In this document: piece by piece, positions 1 through 10,009 of the stretch
How the letters are laid out: each line of letters opens with the position of its first letter
Position numbering within the stretch: position 1 is the stretch's first letter
NCBI GenBank assembly: GCA_024291935.2
Contig: CM044316.1
Coordinates: forward strand, 4,828,501-4,892,500
Length of the DNA: 64,000 bases
From: Okapia johnstoni
Taxonomy: Eukaryota > Chordata > Mammalia > Artiodactyla > Giraffidae
Reading direction: 5' to 3'
The notes under the pieces: generated by a model
Database searches by the model: none
Told to the model about the DNA's origin: nothing
What the model saw: only the letters and a program-made list of their open reading frames with translations
Translations under genes and position numbers: made by a program

Positions 1-40
1 TTTTTGTCTGTTTGTTTGTTTTTATGTTTTGGCCCTACCT

Positions 41-376
41 GGCTTCTTTGCTAGCTCAGCTGGTAAAGAATCTGCCTGCAAAGCAGGAGACCCTGGTTTG
101 ACTATTGGGTCTGAAAGATCTCCTGGAGAAGGGATAGGCTACCAACTCCAGTGTTCTTGGGCTTCCTTGGTGGCTCAGATGGTAAAGAATCTACCTGCAA
201 TGCAGGAAACCTAGGTTCAATCCCTGGGTTGGGAAGATGCCCTGCAGGAGGGCATGGCAACCCACTCCAGTATTCTTGCCTGGAGAAATCCCAGGGACAG
301 AGGAGCCTGGTGGGCTGCAGTCGATGGGGTCGCAAAGAGTTGGACATGACTGAGCGACTAAGCACAGCACAGCACC
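41..376 (+). mobile_element. Bov-tA SINE with duplicated tRNA-like head
   Basis: Two tRNA-derived heads (41-145 and 158-250, each with the GGTAAAGAATCTRCCTGC block) precede one BovA body ending GACTGAGCGACTAAGC. The head has pol III box-like sequence, but this is a SINE and not a tRNA gene. Confidence 0.85.
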
Positions 377-1529
377 TGCCTGGCAAGTGCTGTCATGGTT
401 CTCGCTGTGCCCCTGACCCACCCTCTTGCCCCTGTGCACCCCTCCTGGCTGCCCTCACCTGGGGCCAAGCAGGAATCTGACCGGATAAGCTGGCCCTGGA
501 CCAGAGATCTTAAGCCAGGCATCGCTCTGTTTCTGTTACCATCATTCAATTAGGTGCAGCCAAGTTCCTGGTTCATGAGGCCGCCTCAGTGCCCTGGACC
601 AGTTTGTTAATCCAGGCTTCTCATGCATCATCAAGTTGGCCCTCCTGGGCTGTCCTGGCTGTCACATTTGGAGCTCTGCCATCCTGACCACTCCCTTCTC
701 CATCTCGGCACCTCCGTCCTTCCAGGGCTCTGCTGGCCGGAGTTCTGCTCCTGTCCTTTTGTTCCCAGATGTCTGCAAGCCACCTGCTCCCCTGTACCCC
801 AGGTGCCACCCCATCCTTGCCCTAGCCTCTTTCCCCCCTCGTCTCCTGTCCCCAATTGTCTCTGCTCTCAACCTTCCTAAGGTTCCTCCTCTGAATTCAT
901 TCATTCTTCAGTACCTACTGTGTATCGGGAACTGGGGACACAGCCGTGACCATAACAACCAAAAGCTCCAGCTAGAAGGGAGCTGACATAGCAATGGGGG
1001 AAATGACCAAAAACAAGATAAAGAAGAAAAATATGTACCACAGCAGAGTGTGGTGTGCAGGTTAGGGAGAAAAATTAAGTAAGGAGGGTGGGTCTCTGTG
1101 GGCTCTGCACAGCTATCTGCCCTCCCCCCCACACACACATGGGGGCCAGATCCCTATTTTCACTTCTCAGTCTATCTGGGGGGAATCCTAGGGCATTGTG
1201 AGGAGAAGCAAAGCAAGCTTGAGGCTCTTTCTTCATCACTCAACCGCCCCTAGCCTCAATGTTCCCCTCTGTATACGGGTATCACAGTTCACACCTCTGA
1301 GGTTGTTTCAAGGATTAACTGAATTACCCCCAGTGGGCACCTGATGTACTGGTGATCGCTTGATAAGTGTTTGTTGTTCTTATCACCAATGACTGGTTTG
1401 GTTCACGGTCAAGTTCTGAACAGCAGCTCCAGAATTCCCATTCCCCGCTCCCCCCCCCCCGCCCCCCGCAATCTGTGTAATTAAATATACTTCCTTTTTT
1501 GATCAACACTTAACATTTTTATCATTTTA
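377..1529. other. Gene-free stretch with old repeat remnants
   Basis: About 377-890 shows nothing I recognise. About 894-1040 resembles an antisense L2 3' end. About 1225-1390 resembles a MIR on the + strand. A C-rich run (about 1450-1470) follows. There are no convincing exons. Confidence 0.4.
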
Positions 1530-1832
1530 TCTACTTTTGGCTGTACTGGGTCTGCATTACTGTGCAGGCTTTTCTTTAGTTGTGGCGAGCGGGAGCTACT
1601 CTAGCTGCTGCGCTCGGGCTTCTCATTGTGCTGGCTTCTCTTGTGGAGCACGGGCTCTAGGGCGAGGAGGCTTCAGTAGTTGCGGCCCATGGGCTCATAT
1701 GGCTCCCGGGCTCTAGAGCGCAGGCTCCATAGTTGTGGCGCACGGGCTGTCGCTCTGCGGCACGTGGGATCTTCCCAGATCAGGGATTGAACCTCTGTCT
1801 CCTTACCATTGAGCCATCGGAGAAGCCCTTAA
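1530..1832 (-). mobile_element. CHR-type tRNA SINE, long form
   Basis: Reverse-oriented element with the GGCTCATGGGCTC-style repeat body and a tRNA-like head (CCCAGATCAGGGATTGAACC) close to its right end. The class is shared by cetaceans, hippos and ruminants. Confidence 0.7.
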
Positions 1833-1856
1833 CTTTTAAAAACTATTAACAGATAC

Positions 1857-2085
1857 AAGCTTCCCAGGTGGCACTAGTGGTAAAGAATCTGCCTGCCAAT
1901 GCAAGTAACACAAGAGATGAGGGTTTGATCCCTGGGTCAGGAAGATACCCTGGAGGAGGAAATGGCAACCCACTCTGGTATTTTTGCTGGGAGAATTCCA
2001 CGGACAGAGGAGCCTAGCGGACTATAGTCTATGGGGTTACAAAGAGTCGAACACGACGGGGCATCTGAGCACAACAGATACAAAA
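1857..2085 (+). mobile_element. Bov-tA SINE
   Basis: Single tRNA-like head plus BovA body; diverged from the copy at the window start. Confidence 0.8.
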
Positions 2086-2315
2086 TTCAACAGGCACGAA
2101 AAGATAAACAGCATAAACTGTCTCCCTCTTTCACTTATCATGGCTCCCCAGTTCCCCTCCTCAGCAGACACCATGTGAACAAGTTTTTTATGTTTCCCTG
2201 CAGAGAGTCTTTGCCAGTATGAGGAAATCCTCATTGTCTCTTCTCTTTCTATACAAACAGAAGCCTCCTGCCCAGACTTTCTGCACCTTGCTTTTTCCTT
2301 CACAGAGTATCTGAG

Positions 2316-2869
2316 TGCAGGGGTTAATAATCAGTCTTCTGTTGCTCTGGCTAAGCCATGAGAAAATCACCATGGGAAAAGAATAAAAGCAAAATATAGT
2401 AATACAGTATAATCTAAGCAAAAGTACATCGGGTTGATTAGTTGGGGTCGTCATGCCCTGCTAAGTCAAGGATAAACATGGTGTGGACCTTGGAACGCCG
2501 AGTCAGCGCAGGTTCAGAACGCTGTTTGTGCACACACCAAGATGTTTTCCCAAAGCATATGCGGGTCTGTGATCTCCAGCTGGTTTATACCCCTTGTACA
2601 AGAAAATAACAAAGGTATTTCAAAGTAATCCATAAAATGGGAGACGTGACCGGGGACACAGGAGGCTGATTTTATCGTAGCACATAGATACTTTCTGCTT
2701 GCCAAGACACTAAATAAACGTGATGTTGCGCCAAGGAACAGGGCTTTTGATCCTAGAAGTCTTGAGTCTTCCGGTCCCATCTTTAAAACTTTAATTCTGT
2801 CTCTAGTTTCTTTTTTCCAAACCGTGCCTGGATTACTTTCGATCCCTACCTGCTGTACTGGCTGCAGCA
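2316..2869 (+). repeat. 5' LTR of the class II provirus
   Basis: 554 bp, starts TGCAGGGG, ends CTGCAGCA. It contains ACTAAATAAACG near 2709, a possible poly(A) signal region. The match to 8719-9272 covers the whole length. Confidence 0.9.
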
Positions 2870-2871
2870 AG

Positions 2872-2889
2872 TGGCGCCCAATGTGGGGC
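2872..2889 (+). other. Primer binding site, tRNA-Lys type
   Basis: TGGCGCCCAATGTGGGGC lies two bases after the 5' LTR. It matches the Lys1,2 primer site used by many betaretroviruses with about one change. Confidence 0.75.
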
Positions 2890-3025
2890 TCAAAAGTGAA
2901 GGATCACCGAGAAAGCGAAGCTAAAGTTGAAATATAGACACACGGTCCTGAGGAAGAATGGGGTGAGGCCTCTGAAAATCTCCTTTTGGGTAAGTAACAC
3001 TCAGGCATTGAAACCAGTGTTAAGC

Positions 3026-3951
3026 ATGGGAAATTCAGAAAGCTCAGAACAATACCGGCCATATATATGCCTCTTAAGGCAGCTTTTCAAAGCCGAGGGA
3101 ACAAAATTAAGTGAGGGCAGGCTATTGGAGCTTTTACAAACCATTGAGAAACATTGCTCACGGTTCCCTTCTCTTGGTACTTTAGATTTAGGAACATGGG
3201 AGAAGATAGGTAGTGAATTAGAGAAACTTCTTTGCAAGGGAGTGAGTGCCCTTGCCTGTATCCGTCTGGTCAACTTGGGCACTGATAAAATCCATTTTAG
3301 AACCTTTTCAGACCCCAGAAAACCAGAAGGGAGTGAGGATGAATGTGAAACCCCATCAAAGGGATGCTCTGAATATGCTAGAGCCCAAGTGGGTAGAGCA
3401 AAAAACTCAGGAGTCTCTTAAAGCTGCAGTTCCTTTTTCGCCTTTGTTTAGGGAAGACAACTTTCTCTGCCCCCTCTTCCTCCCTCTCCTGTCTTAACCG
3501 CTGAAGCCGCTCAAGCTTTTCCTTCCTTAGGACAGATGGCAGTTCTGTCACCCCTCCAGAAAGGTATTTGGTAGGCTTGACAGGAGAGTGACTTGAAGGC
3601 TATGGTGACTTGAAGGTGACTATGGCATTTCCAGTGACAGTACATGAACAGATAGCTCCTGGGGCAGATCTTAATAATCCTAGTGGGGTGCAAGAGGCTG
3701 TACACAAACAGATTCCCTTCAAAATACTAAAGGAACTTAAGCAAGCTGTTCAGAACTATGAAGTAAATTCTTCTTTTACCTTGGGAATAGTGCAGGGACT
3801 AGCTGAGGGTTCCTGTTTGATTATGGAGGCTCATAACCAAGCCAGGCAGATCCCCATCTCTTTAGATCAATTGATAGGTAATGAATTGGGGGAGAACTCA
3901 AGATCAAGAGTTTATGGAAGATCAGGCTATAGAACAGGTGATACTGCTTAA
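3026..3951 (+). pseudogene. gag remnant (matrix and capsid start)
   Basis: Matrix-like frame 3026-3421 begins Met-Gly (myristoylation context) and reads on in the betaretroviral matrix style before a stop at 3419-3421. A capsid N-terminal-like frame at 3610-3951 carries the motif PFKILKELK. The two are not in one open frame, and the rest of Gag is not recognisable. Non-functional. Confidence 0.75.
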
Positions 3952-4339
3952 GAGCCTGGGAGAAAATAGAAGTTAAAGGACAGGCTTTCTGTACTTTAAG
4001 AGAAGACCTCACCTCCCCAGAGAGACAATCCCTGCTGGGACAATATCTTATCAGTCAGGCTACCCCTGTCATCAGAGCCAATTTGAACATTCTCTGGTTT
4101 AATTTTTAGCTGTGAAACTATGATTACAAAAAAAAAAAAAAGATGACATTTTTGACACTGAATAGCCATGAAATTCTTTAGACTCCAGAGAAAACTGGTT
4201 AAAATAAAATCTTTTTTGAAATTACAAAACCAGTTCTTCTTGCACATGCGAGTAGGAAAAAGTTGGCTTATTAAAATACTTTTTTGGAGCTCCAATTCTG
4301 CCTGAGAAACAAAAACAGGCCTGGGTAAAAACCTGAAGT

Positions 4340-5900
4340 TAACTCTTATCATGTCCTTGGGATACACAGCCCACTCTATCTGGGACTCCAGCCATGAACA
4401 AATTGGTAGAATTCAAACCAAGAAAAAAAGAAGAGGCAAAGAGACATTTTAAATCAAGCAGAAAACTATGAGATCTCTGTCTGTCTGTCTAAATGTATCT
4501 GTGTCTCAGTGTGTGTCTTCATTTTTGGATAATATGAGGTTAATTTATAAATGAGCTCAATTTAAATTCAGGTTCATGTGAACTGAAAAATATTCAATAT
4601 TAAATATCTAACATTAATGTTTGTCTGCTAATCTAATTAAGACATGTCTTGAGTCATCAACATTATGTAATCCTTTTACTGTGCCTAGGTTTAATGTAAG
4701 CTAAGTTTGTCAGCAGTTCATGGTTGCTTAAAGAAAATGATTTATGTTTTTAATAAAAAAGGTATTAAAAAATGAAATTACAGTCTATTAAAAAAATAAG
4801 TCTAAATTTACAGGTGGCTATTCTCTAAAGAAATAAACGAAGTGATGAATACAAAAAATGTAAAAAAAGGTTTGTGGCAAATGAAAGAAGAGTTTTGTGC
4901 ATGGTACAAGTTTCTTAAGACATTAAACTGCTTTTGAAGTCTTATTGTTACTGTGACGAAGTAAATAACTATTTTTTCACAGTGAATATAAGCTGGCACC
5001 AATCTGGAATTTGGTTTTCTCTTCCTGTTAAAAGAATAAAGTCTTTTTGGAATATGGCTTTTGATAACAGACTATATAAAGTTCTTTGTCTTGAAGTGAT
5101 TCATACTTGCTTTTAAAATCTTTTGTTACTTTGACAAAATGAATGAGTGTTATTTCGCAATGATCTATGGAGACTATGGCACACATAGACAAAGTCATTC
5201 TGCTTCTACAAAATTAACCCCTCATCAGGAAATTTAAGATGGATAAACAATGGCTATAAACCAGTCAGGGCTATAGGAAGTCCAAGACTGCTGCTTGGCT
5301 TTTCCCAGCTTCCTGACAAACCTCAATTTTATTTGATAAAATAAAGCCTTTCCTGACTTCAGGGTTAATATCTCACAATAGAGAAAAAAAAGTGGTTAAA
5401 ATGTGTTTTCTACAATCTCCAGTGATTGGGGCACCCACTTTGCTGGACAGGTCATACAGACATTGACAAAAAACTTCACAAACTTCTCGGAGACTATCGT
5501 TTTTACTGACATCCTCGGTCGTCCAGCCAGGACCACAAAGCAAAGGGATTGGTTACGTGAGATTGAACAGACTGCTAAATAGGACTACAAGTTTCATGAC
5601 TTTTTGTCTGACATATTGCTAGCTTCTAATCTTTGTTTTCAAATATAAAAAAGCTCTTCTCCTCAAGTCACTGATGGTTTAAAACAATTTAGTGATTTAC
5701 ACCTGTGGGTAAAATTAAAACATTTCTTTTCTCTCTGCTTCATCCCTCCAGAAATTGGAGACATTTGGGTTCTGAACAGCCTCATCAAGGTAAAAAAGAC
5801 TGTCTCCAGACATATATAAAAATCTCAAGAGTATACTGGGGAGTTCTAAAAGAAAAATCCACCCAACCGTTGTCAGGCCTATGGTATCTATTATGTTTCA
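4340..5900 (+). mobile_element. Unplaced AT-rich block, possible nested class I retroviral fragment
   Basis: This block does not fit the betaretroviral order. Near 5404-5570 a short frame (up to a TAG at 5579-5581) reads SDWGTHFAGQ, like the second catalytic Asp region of a class I integrase, while the provirus has its own class II integrase at 6354. Two diverged copies of a segment of about 180 bp lie at roughly 4905-5000 and 5085-5180. The source is uncertain; the boundaries are approximate. Confidence 0.4.
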
Positions 5901-6353
5901 CTGAATATTAAGTTCTAGCTTTGTTAATTAAGGTCTGTATTTACTAAGACTCACTTCTAATATAGTTCCTTGTGGTTATGTTACATTGCTAAGAGGTTTA
6001 ATTAAATTATTAAAAAGGACACTCTTAAGTTTGTTTCTAAAGCTTATCTCAGTAACCAGTCTTTAAATAAAGATCAGATGCTTCAGGATCTACAACCAGG
6101 AAATTAACAACAAGCTATAGTCCTTTAACAAACTAGGTCAGATGACATAAAGATGTCACTGGGCTATATCTAATGAAAGTTCTTGACTTCAGTTCTTACT
6201 TATGATTTTACTATTACTGATAAATATATAATATTCAATATTGCCTGTTTCAAAAGGTGTTGTCCCCTACATTATGTGTGTGTAGTCACAAATGTGTGAC
6301 AGAGACCCTGATATAATGATGGTATACAGTCCCATATAAAATGCATAGTTGTA

Positions 6354-6960
6354 ATGGATGTAACTCGTACATCTTCCTTTGGTAAGCTCTCTTATGTACA
6401 CGTGACTATTGATATGCAGACCACTACTCAATCCGGTGAGACTACAAAACATGTACAAAGACATTTATATGCTTGTTTTGCTGTTATAAAACTACCAAAA
6501 ACTATAAAAACTGATAACGGCCCTGCTTATACCAGTAGAGCATTCCAACAATTTCTTAAAATTTGGTCTATAAAACATTCTACTGGCATTCCCTATAATC
6601 CATAAGGACAGGCCATAGTGGGGAGGGCTAATCAATCACTTAAACATATGATACAAAAACAAAGAGGGGGAGATGCCATAGGACAACACTGAATATTGAA
6701 TAAAGCTTTACATACCCTCAGTTTTTTTAATATTTCAGCACAAACTATGGAAACTGCAGCTGAGTGACATTTTCAGGCTACATCCACAAACATAACTAAG
6801 CCTGTGACTTGGTAGCAAGATCCACTAACAAATGCTTGGTCACCGGGGAAGTTAATCACATGGGGAAGAAGGCTTGCTTGTATCTCCCCAGGAGAAGGTC
6901 TAGAACCTGTGTGGATTCCAGCTCATAGAGTAAAACCAAGCAGAAACAACCAGTGACTCC
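6354..6960 (+). pseudogene. pol remnant: integrase core
   Basis: Open from 6354 to a TAA at 6603-6605. It carries the first catalytic Asp (HVTID context) and the second ([10 protein letters not shown]). After the stop the same frame continues through the region of the third catalytic residue, where Gly stands in place of the usual Glu (codon 6619-6621 area). Further stops follow. Inactive. Confidence 0.75.
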
Positions 6961-7194
6961 AGGCAACCTGACCATGGCTATGTTTGCCCTAATATCTCAG
7001 TGAGTATACTCCTGGCTTTGGCAGAAGCAAAGAGTTATACCTATTGGGCTTATCTATGTACCTAATCCCCCACTGATAAGGCCTGTTAATTGGGGTGAAG
7101 GATCTATCCCTGTTTATGTTAATGACTCCTCCTGGATTCCTGGTCCAGAAGACAAACATCATTAAAAGGAAGAGGAGACCCCTTTAATAGTACT

Positions 7195-8764
7195 TTGGGT
7201 TTTGACACTTGGCCTGTTTGCTTGGGTGTAGGCCAGGGCTGTCTTAATCTATCAATGCAGGCTTGGCTTTCTGTAAATTCTTTAAACAGAAATCACACTA
7301 AGGTTCAACTGCATTTACTTTCTGGATTGAGCTTTGGATATCAAGAGACTAATCAAGATAATCTAACCAAGCCAGATAGATCCCTGTGTGAGAACAGATG
7401 CATATGGGCCAACCTACAAGATCAAATATGCTGAGGTAATTGTTGCAGGACTGAGGAGGTGATCTTACTTAATGGCTCCTATGGAATTGTCGGGGATTGG
7501 TCCCCTAAGGGGTATGCAGTCTCTAATTGCTCACACTATCACTCATCTTGCAATCCTTACAAGAAGTTGCACTGGCATGTGTCTGAATATAATCACACTA
7601 ATATTACTGCACATTCAGAATATCCCATTATCTGGCATGTCTCCGCCATAGCCACAGCTCCAATTAGGTAGAGCTCAAACAGAAATTTGGCAGTTGGCCA
7701 TAAACATGAAAAAATATCAAATTTGGGATGGAAATTATTCTCATTCCATGAATTATACTCTGTCATTCAATACATCAACAAATTGGACATTTTATACTCA
7801 AGCTGGTGTTAGGGATCCATATGTAACTATCATTGGCACTATAATTATTAATCAGACAGAAAGGAATCTGACCTGCCAGGATTGTAAGCCATATACCTGC
7901 TTGAACAATTTATTATTTAACTCTAATCATTCCTATGTGATTTTGCGCAGATGTTTAGGAGTTTGGCTGCCAGTAACTCAAAGTAGGCCTTGGGAACTCT
8001 CCCCTGACATGCATACTTTGCTCACAGTACTAAATACCATTCTGAAAAGATCCAAGCGTTTCATTGGTTTCCTTATTGCCACCATAATGAGCATTATCGC
8101 TATTACCACCACAGCGGCAGTGGCAGGAGTAGCTCTCCATCAGACAGTACAAACTACCACTTTTGTGCAGGAGTGGCATAAAAATGCCAGTTATGCTTGG
8201 GGAGCCCAAATTCATATAGATGAGGAGATTAACAACAGGTTGGTGGATTTAGAAAACGCAGTGCTACTCTTAGGAGAAGAAGTACAAAGTCTTAAATTAA
8301 AAATACATTTAAAGTGTCACTGGAACATTACTGGTTTCTGTGTAATCCCTCAGGAATATAACCAATCTGAACACACCTAGGAAAACGTTAGATGGCACTT
8401 GCAGGGCCATATGGCCGACAACCTTACTCTGGATATTAAAAAACTACAAGCAAGAATTATTGGCATACAGCATGCTTCTCTTAGGCTACTACTAGGTATG
8501 GATACACTTCAAGGGATAGCAGAAGGCCTTAACTCATTAAATCCTCTCGAGTGGATCAAAGGTATCGGAGGTGTTCTCAGCGGAACACTAGCTATGTTTT
8601 ACTGTTTCACTATTATCTGTTTAGTCCTCAGATGCAAGAGAAAAGCCCTCCGAAAACTAATGAAGAAAGAAGTTGCAATATCGACATATTTTCTGCTACA
8701 AAAACAAAAAGAGGGAAATGAGGGGGTTAACAGTCAGCCGCCTGTTGCTCTGGCTAAGCCATGA
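7195..8764 (+). pseudogene. env remnant (surface and transmembrane subunits)
   Basis: Surface-subunit-like frames 7195-7434 and 7459-7671 are rich in N-glycosylation sites. After a frame change, 7694-8380 carries a basic cleavage site (RSKR, 8048-8059), a hydrophobic fusion-peptide-like stretch and a Cys pair with a seven-residue spacer. An in-frame TAG ends this part. The same frame resumes and runs to 8764 with one strong membrane span (about 8567-8630) and a basic tail. At least two stops and one frameshift; not a working protein. Confidence 0.75.
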
Positions 8765-9272
8765 GAAAATCACCATGGGAAAACAATAAAAGCAAAATAT
8801 AGCAGTACAGTGTAATCTACGCAAAAGTACATCAGGTTGATCAGTTGGGGTGGTCATGCCCTGTTAAGCCAAGGATAAACACAGTGTGGGCCTTGGAGCT
8901 CCGGGTCAGTGCAGATTTAGAACGCTGCATGTGCACACACCAAGATGCTTTCCCAAGGCGTATGTGGGTCTGTGACCTCCAGCTGAGCAATACCCCTGTA
9001 CAAGAAAATAACAGAGGTAGTTCAAAGTAATCAATAAAATGGGAGATGTGACCGGGGACACAGGAGGCTGATTTTATCGTAGCACAACAGATACTTTCTG
9101 CTTGCCAAGACACTAAATAAAAGTGTTGTCACTCCGAGGAACAGGGCTTTTGATCCTAGAGGTCTTGAGTCTCCCGGTCCCATCTTTAAAACTTTAATTC
9201 TGTCTCTAGTTTCTTTTTTCCAAACTGTGTGTTGACCACTTTAGATCTCTACCTGCTGCACTGGCTGCAGTA
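8719..9272 (+). repeat. 3' LTR of the class II provirus
   Basis: 554 bp, starts TGAGGGGG and ends CTGCAGTA. A purine-rich tract (8700-8718) lies immediately upstream, as expected for the plus-strand primer. Confidence 0.9.
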
Positions 9273-9365
9273 TCTGGGAGGTCTTCCCACACGGTCAGCA
9301 TTAAGCTACCTTATTCTTTTGCATAGCTGCATAATATTCAATGAGAATATTGAATGAGAATATTG

Positions 9366-9393
9366 AACCTATTGCTGAGAATGGCAATAGGTT
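9366..9393. repeat. Perfect 10-bp inverted repeat
   Basis: AACCTATTGC and GCAATAGGTT are separated by an 8-base loop (9376-9383), just outside the class II provirus and amid short AATATTGAAT-like repeats. Probably a chance product of old LINE sequence. Confidence 0.5.
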
Positions 9394-9592
9394 ATTCAAT
9401 GAATCCCCTGTGGCTGGACATCTAGGTTGTTTCCAACTGATCGCTGTTATAAGAGTGCTTTGATGACTAAATAATACTGTAAAGGTATCATTCTTGGAAG
9501 TCTCATTTGCTAAAAGGAGACTTGCTGGGTTTCAGGGCCATTTTTCACCTTTGTCTGCTCCCTTCCATAGGGCTGGGTCATTTCCACGTTTT

Positions 9593-10005
9593 CTTTTTTG
9601 GCCACACCACATGACTTGTGGGATCTTAGTTCCCCAATAAGGGAGATGAGAACATTCCCTGGTGGTCCAGTGGCTGCTGCTGCTGCTGCTAAGTCGCTTC
9701 AGTCGTGTCCGACTCTGTGCGACCCCATAGACGGCAGCCCACCAGGCTCCGCCGTCCCTGGGATTCTCCAGGCAAGAATACTGGAGTGGGTTGCCATTTC
9801 CTTCTCCAGTGCATGAAAGGGAAAAGTGAAAGTGAAGTCGCTCAGTCGTGTCCGACTCTTAGCGACCCCACGGACTGTAGCCTATCAGGCTCCTCCGTCC
9901 ATGGGATTTTCCAGGCAAGAGCACTGGAGTGGGGTGCCATTGCCTTCTCCGGGTCCAGTGGCTAGGATACCACAATTTCATTGCCAAGAGTGTGAGTTTG
10001 ATCCC
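9593..10005. mobile_element. CHR-type SINE pieces split by a Bov-A2 insertion
   Basis: A short minus-strand CHR fragment (about 9593-9645) and the head of a plus-strand one (about 9652-9675, resuming at 9953). The plus-strand copy is interrupted by a Bov-A2 with an exact 11-bp target duplication. Confidence 0.65.
9676..9952 (-). mobile_element. Bov-A2 dimeric SINE
   Basis: Two BovA monomers in reverse orientation, starting at the CTG-repeat tail. It is flanked by GTCCAGTGGCT at 9665-9675 and 9953-9963, so this is a single insertion into the CHR element. Confidence 0.9.
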
Positions 10006-10009
10006 TGAA

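Larger units (their letters stand above)
2316..9272 (+). mobile_element. Class II (betaretrovirus-like) endogenous provirus, decayed
   Basis: Two 554-bp LTRs (2316-2869 and 8719-9272), each starting TG and ending CA or TA, are flanked by TCTGAG (2310-2315) and TCTGGG (9273-9278), a 6-bp target duplication with one change. The LTRs differ at roughly one site in ten by eye, so the insertion is old. A lysine-type primer site, a Gag start, integrase core and Env remnants follow in the usual order. The body is only 5.85 kb: most of nucleocapsid, protease and reverse transcriptase is missing, and foreign sequence seems to occupy about 4340-5900. No frame is intact. Confidence 0.9.

Noticed and set aside
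41..250. tRNA-like sequences at many SINE heads
   Set aside because: They are the tRNA-derived heads of Bov-tA and CHR SINEs, lack a full cloverleaf, and are followed by SINE bodies.
9676..9700. CTG repeats as trinucleotide-expansion candidates (also 28580, 63702)
   Set aside because: They are the short tails of Bov-A2 SINEs, five or six units long.
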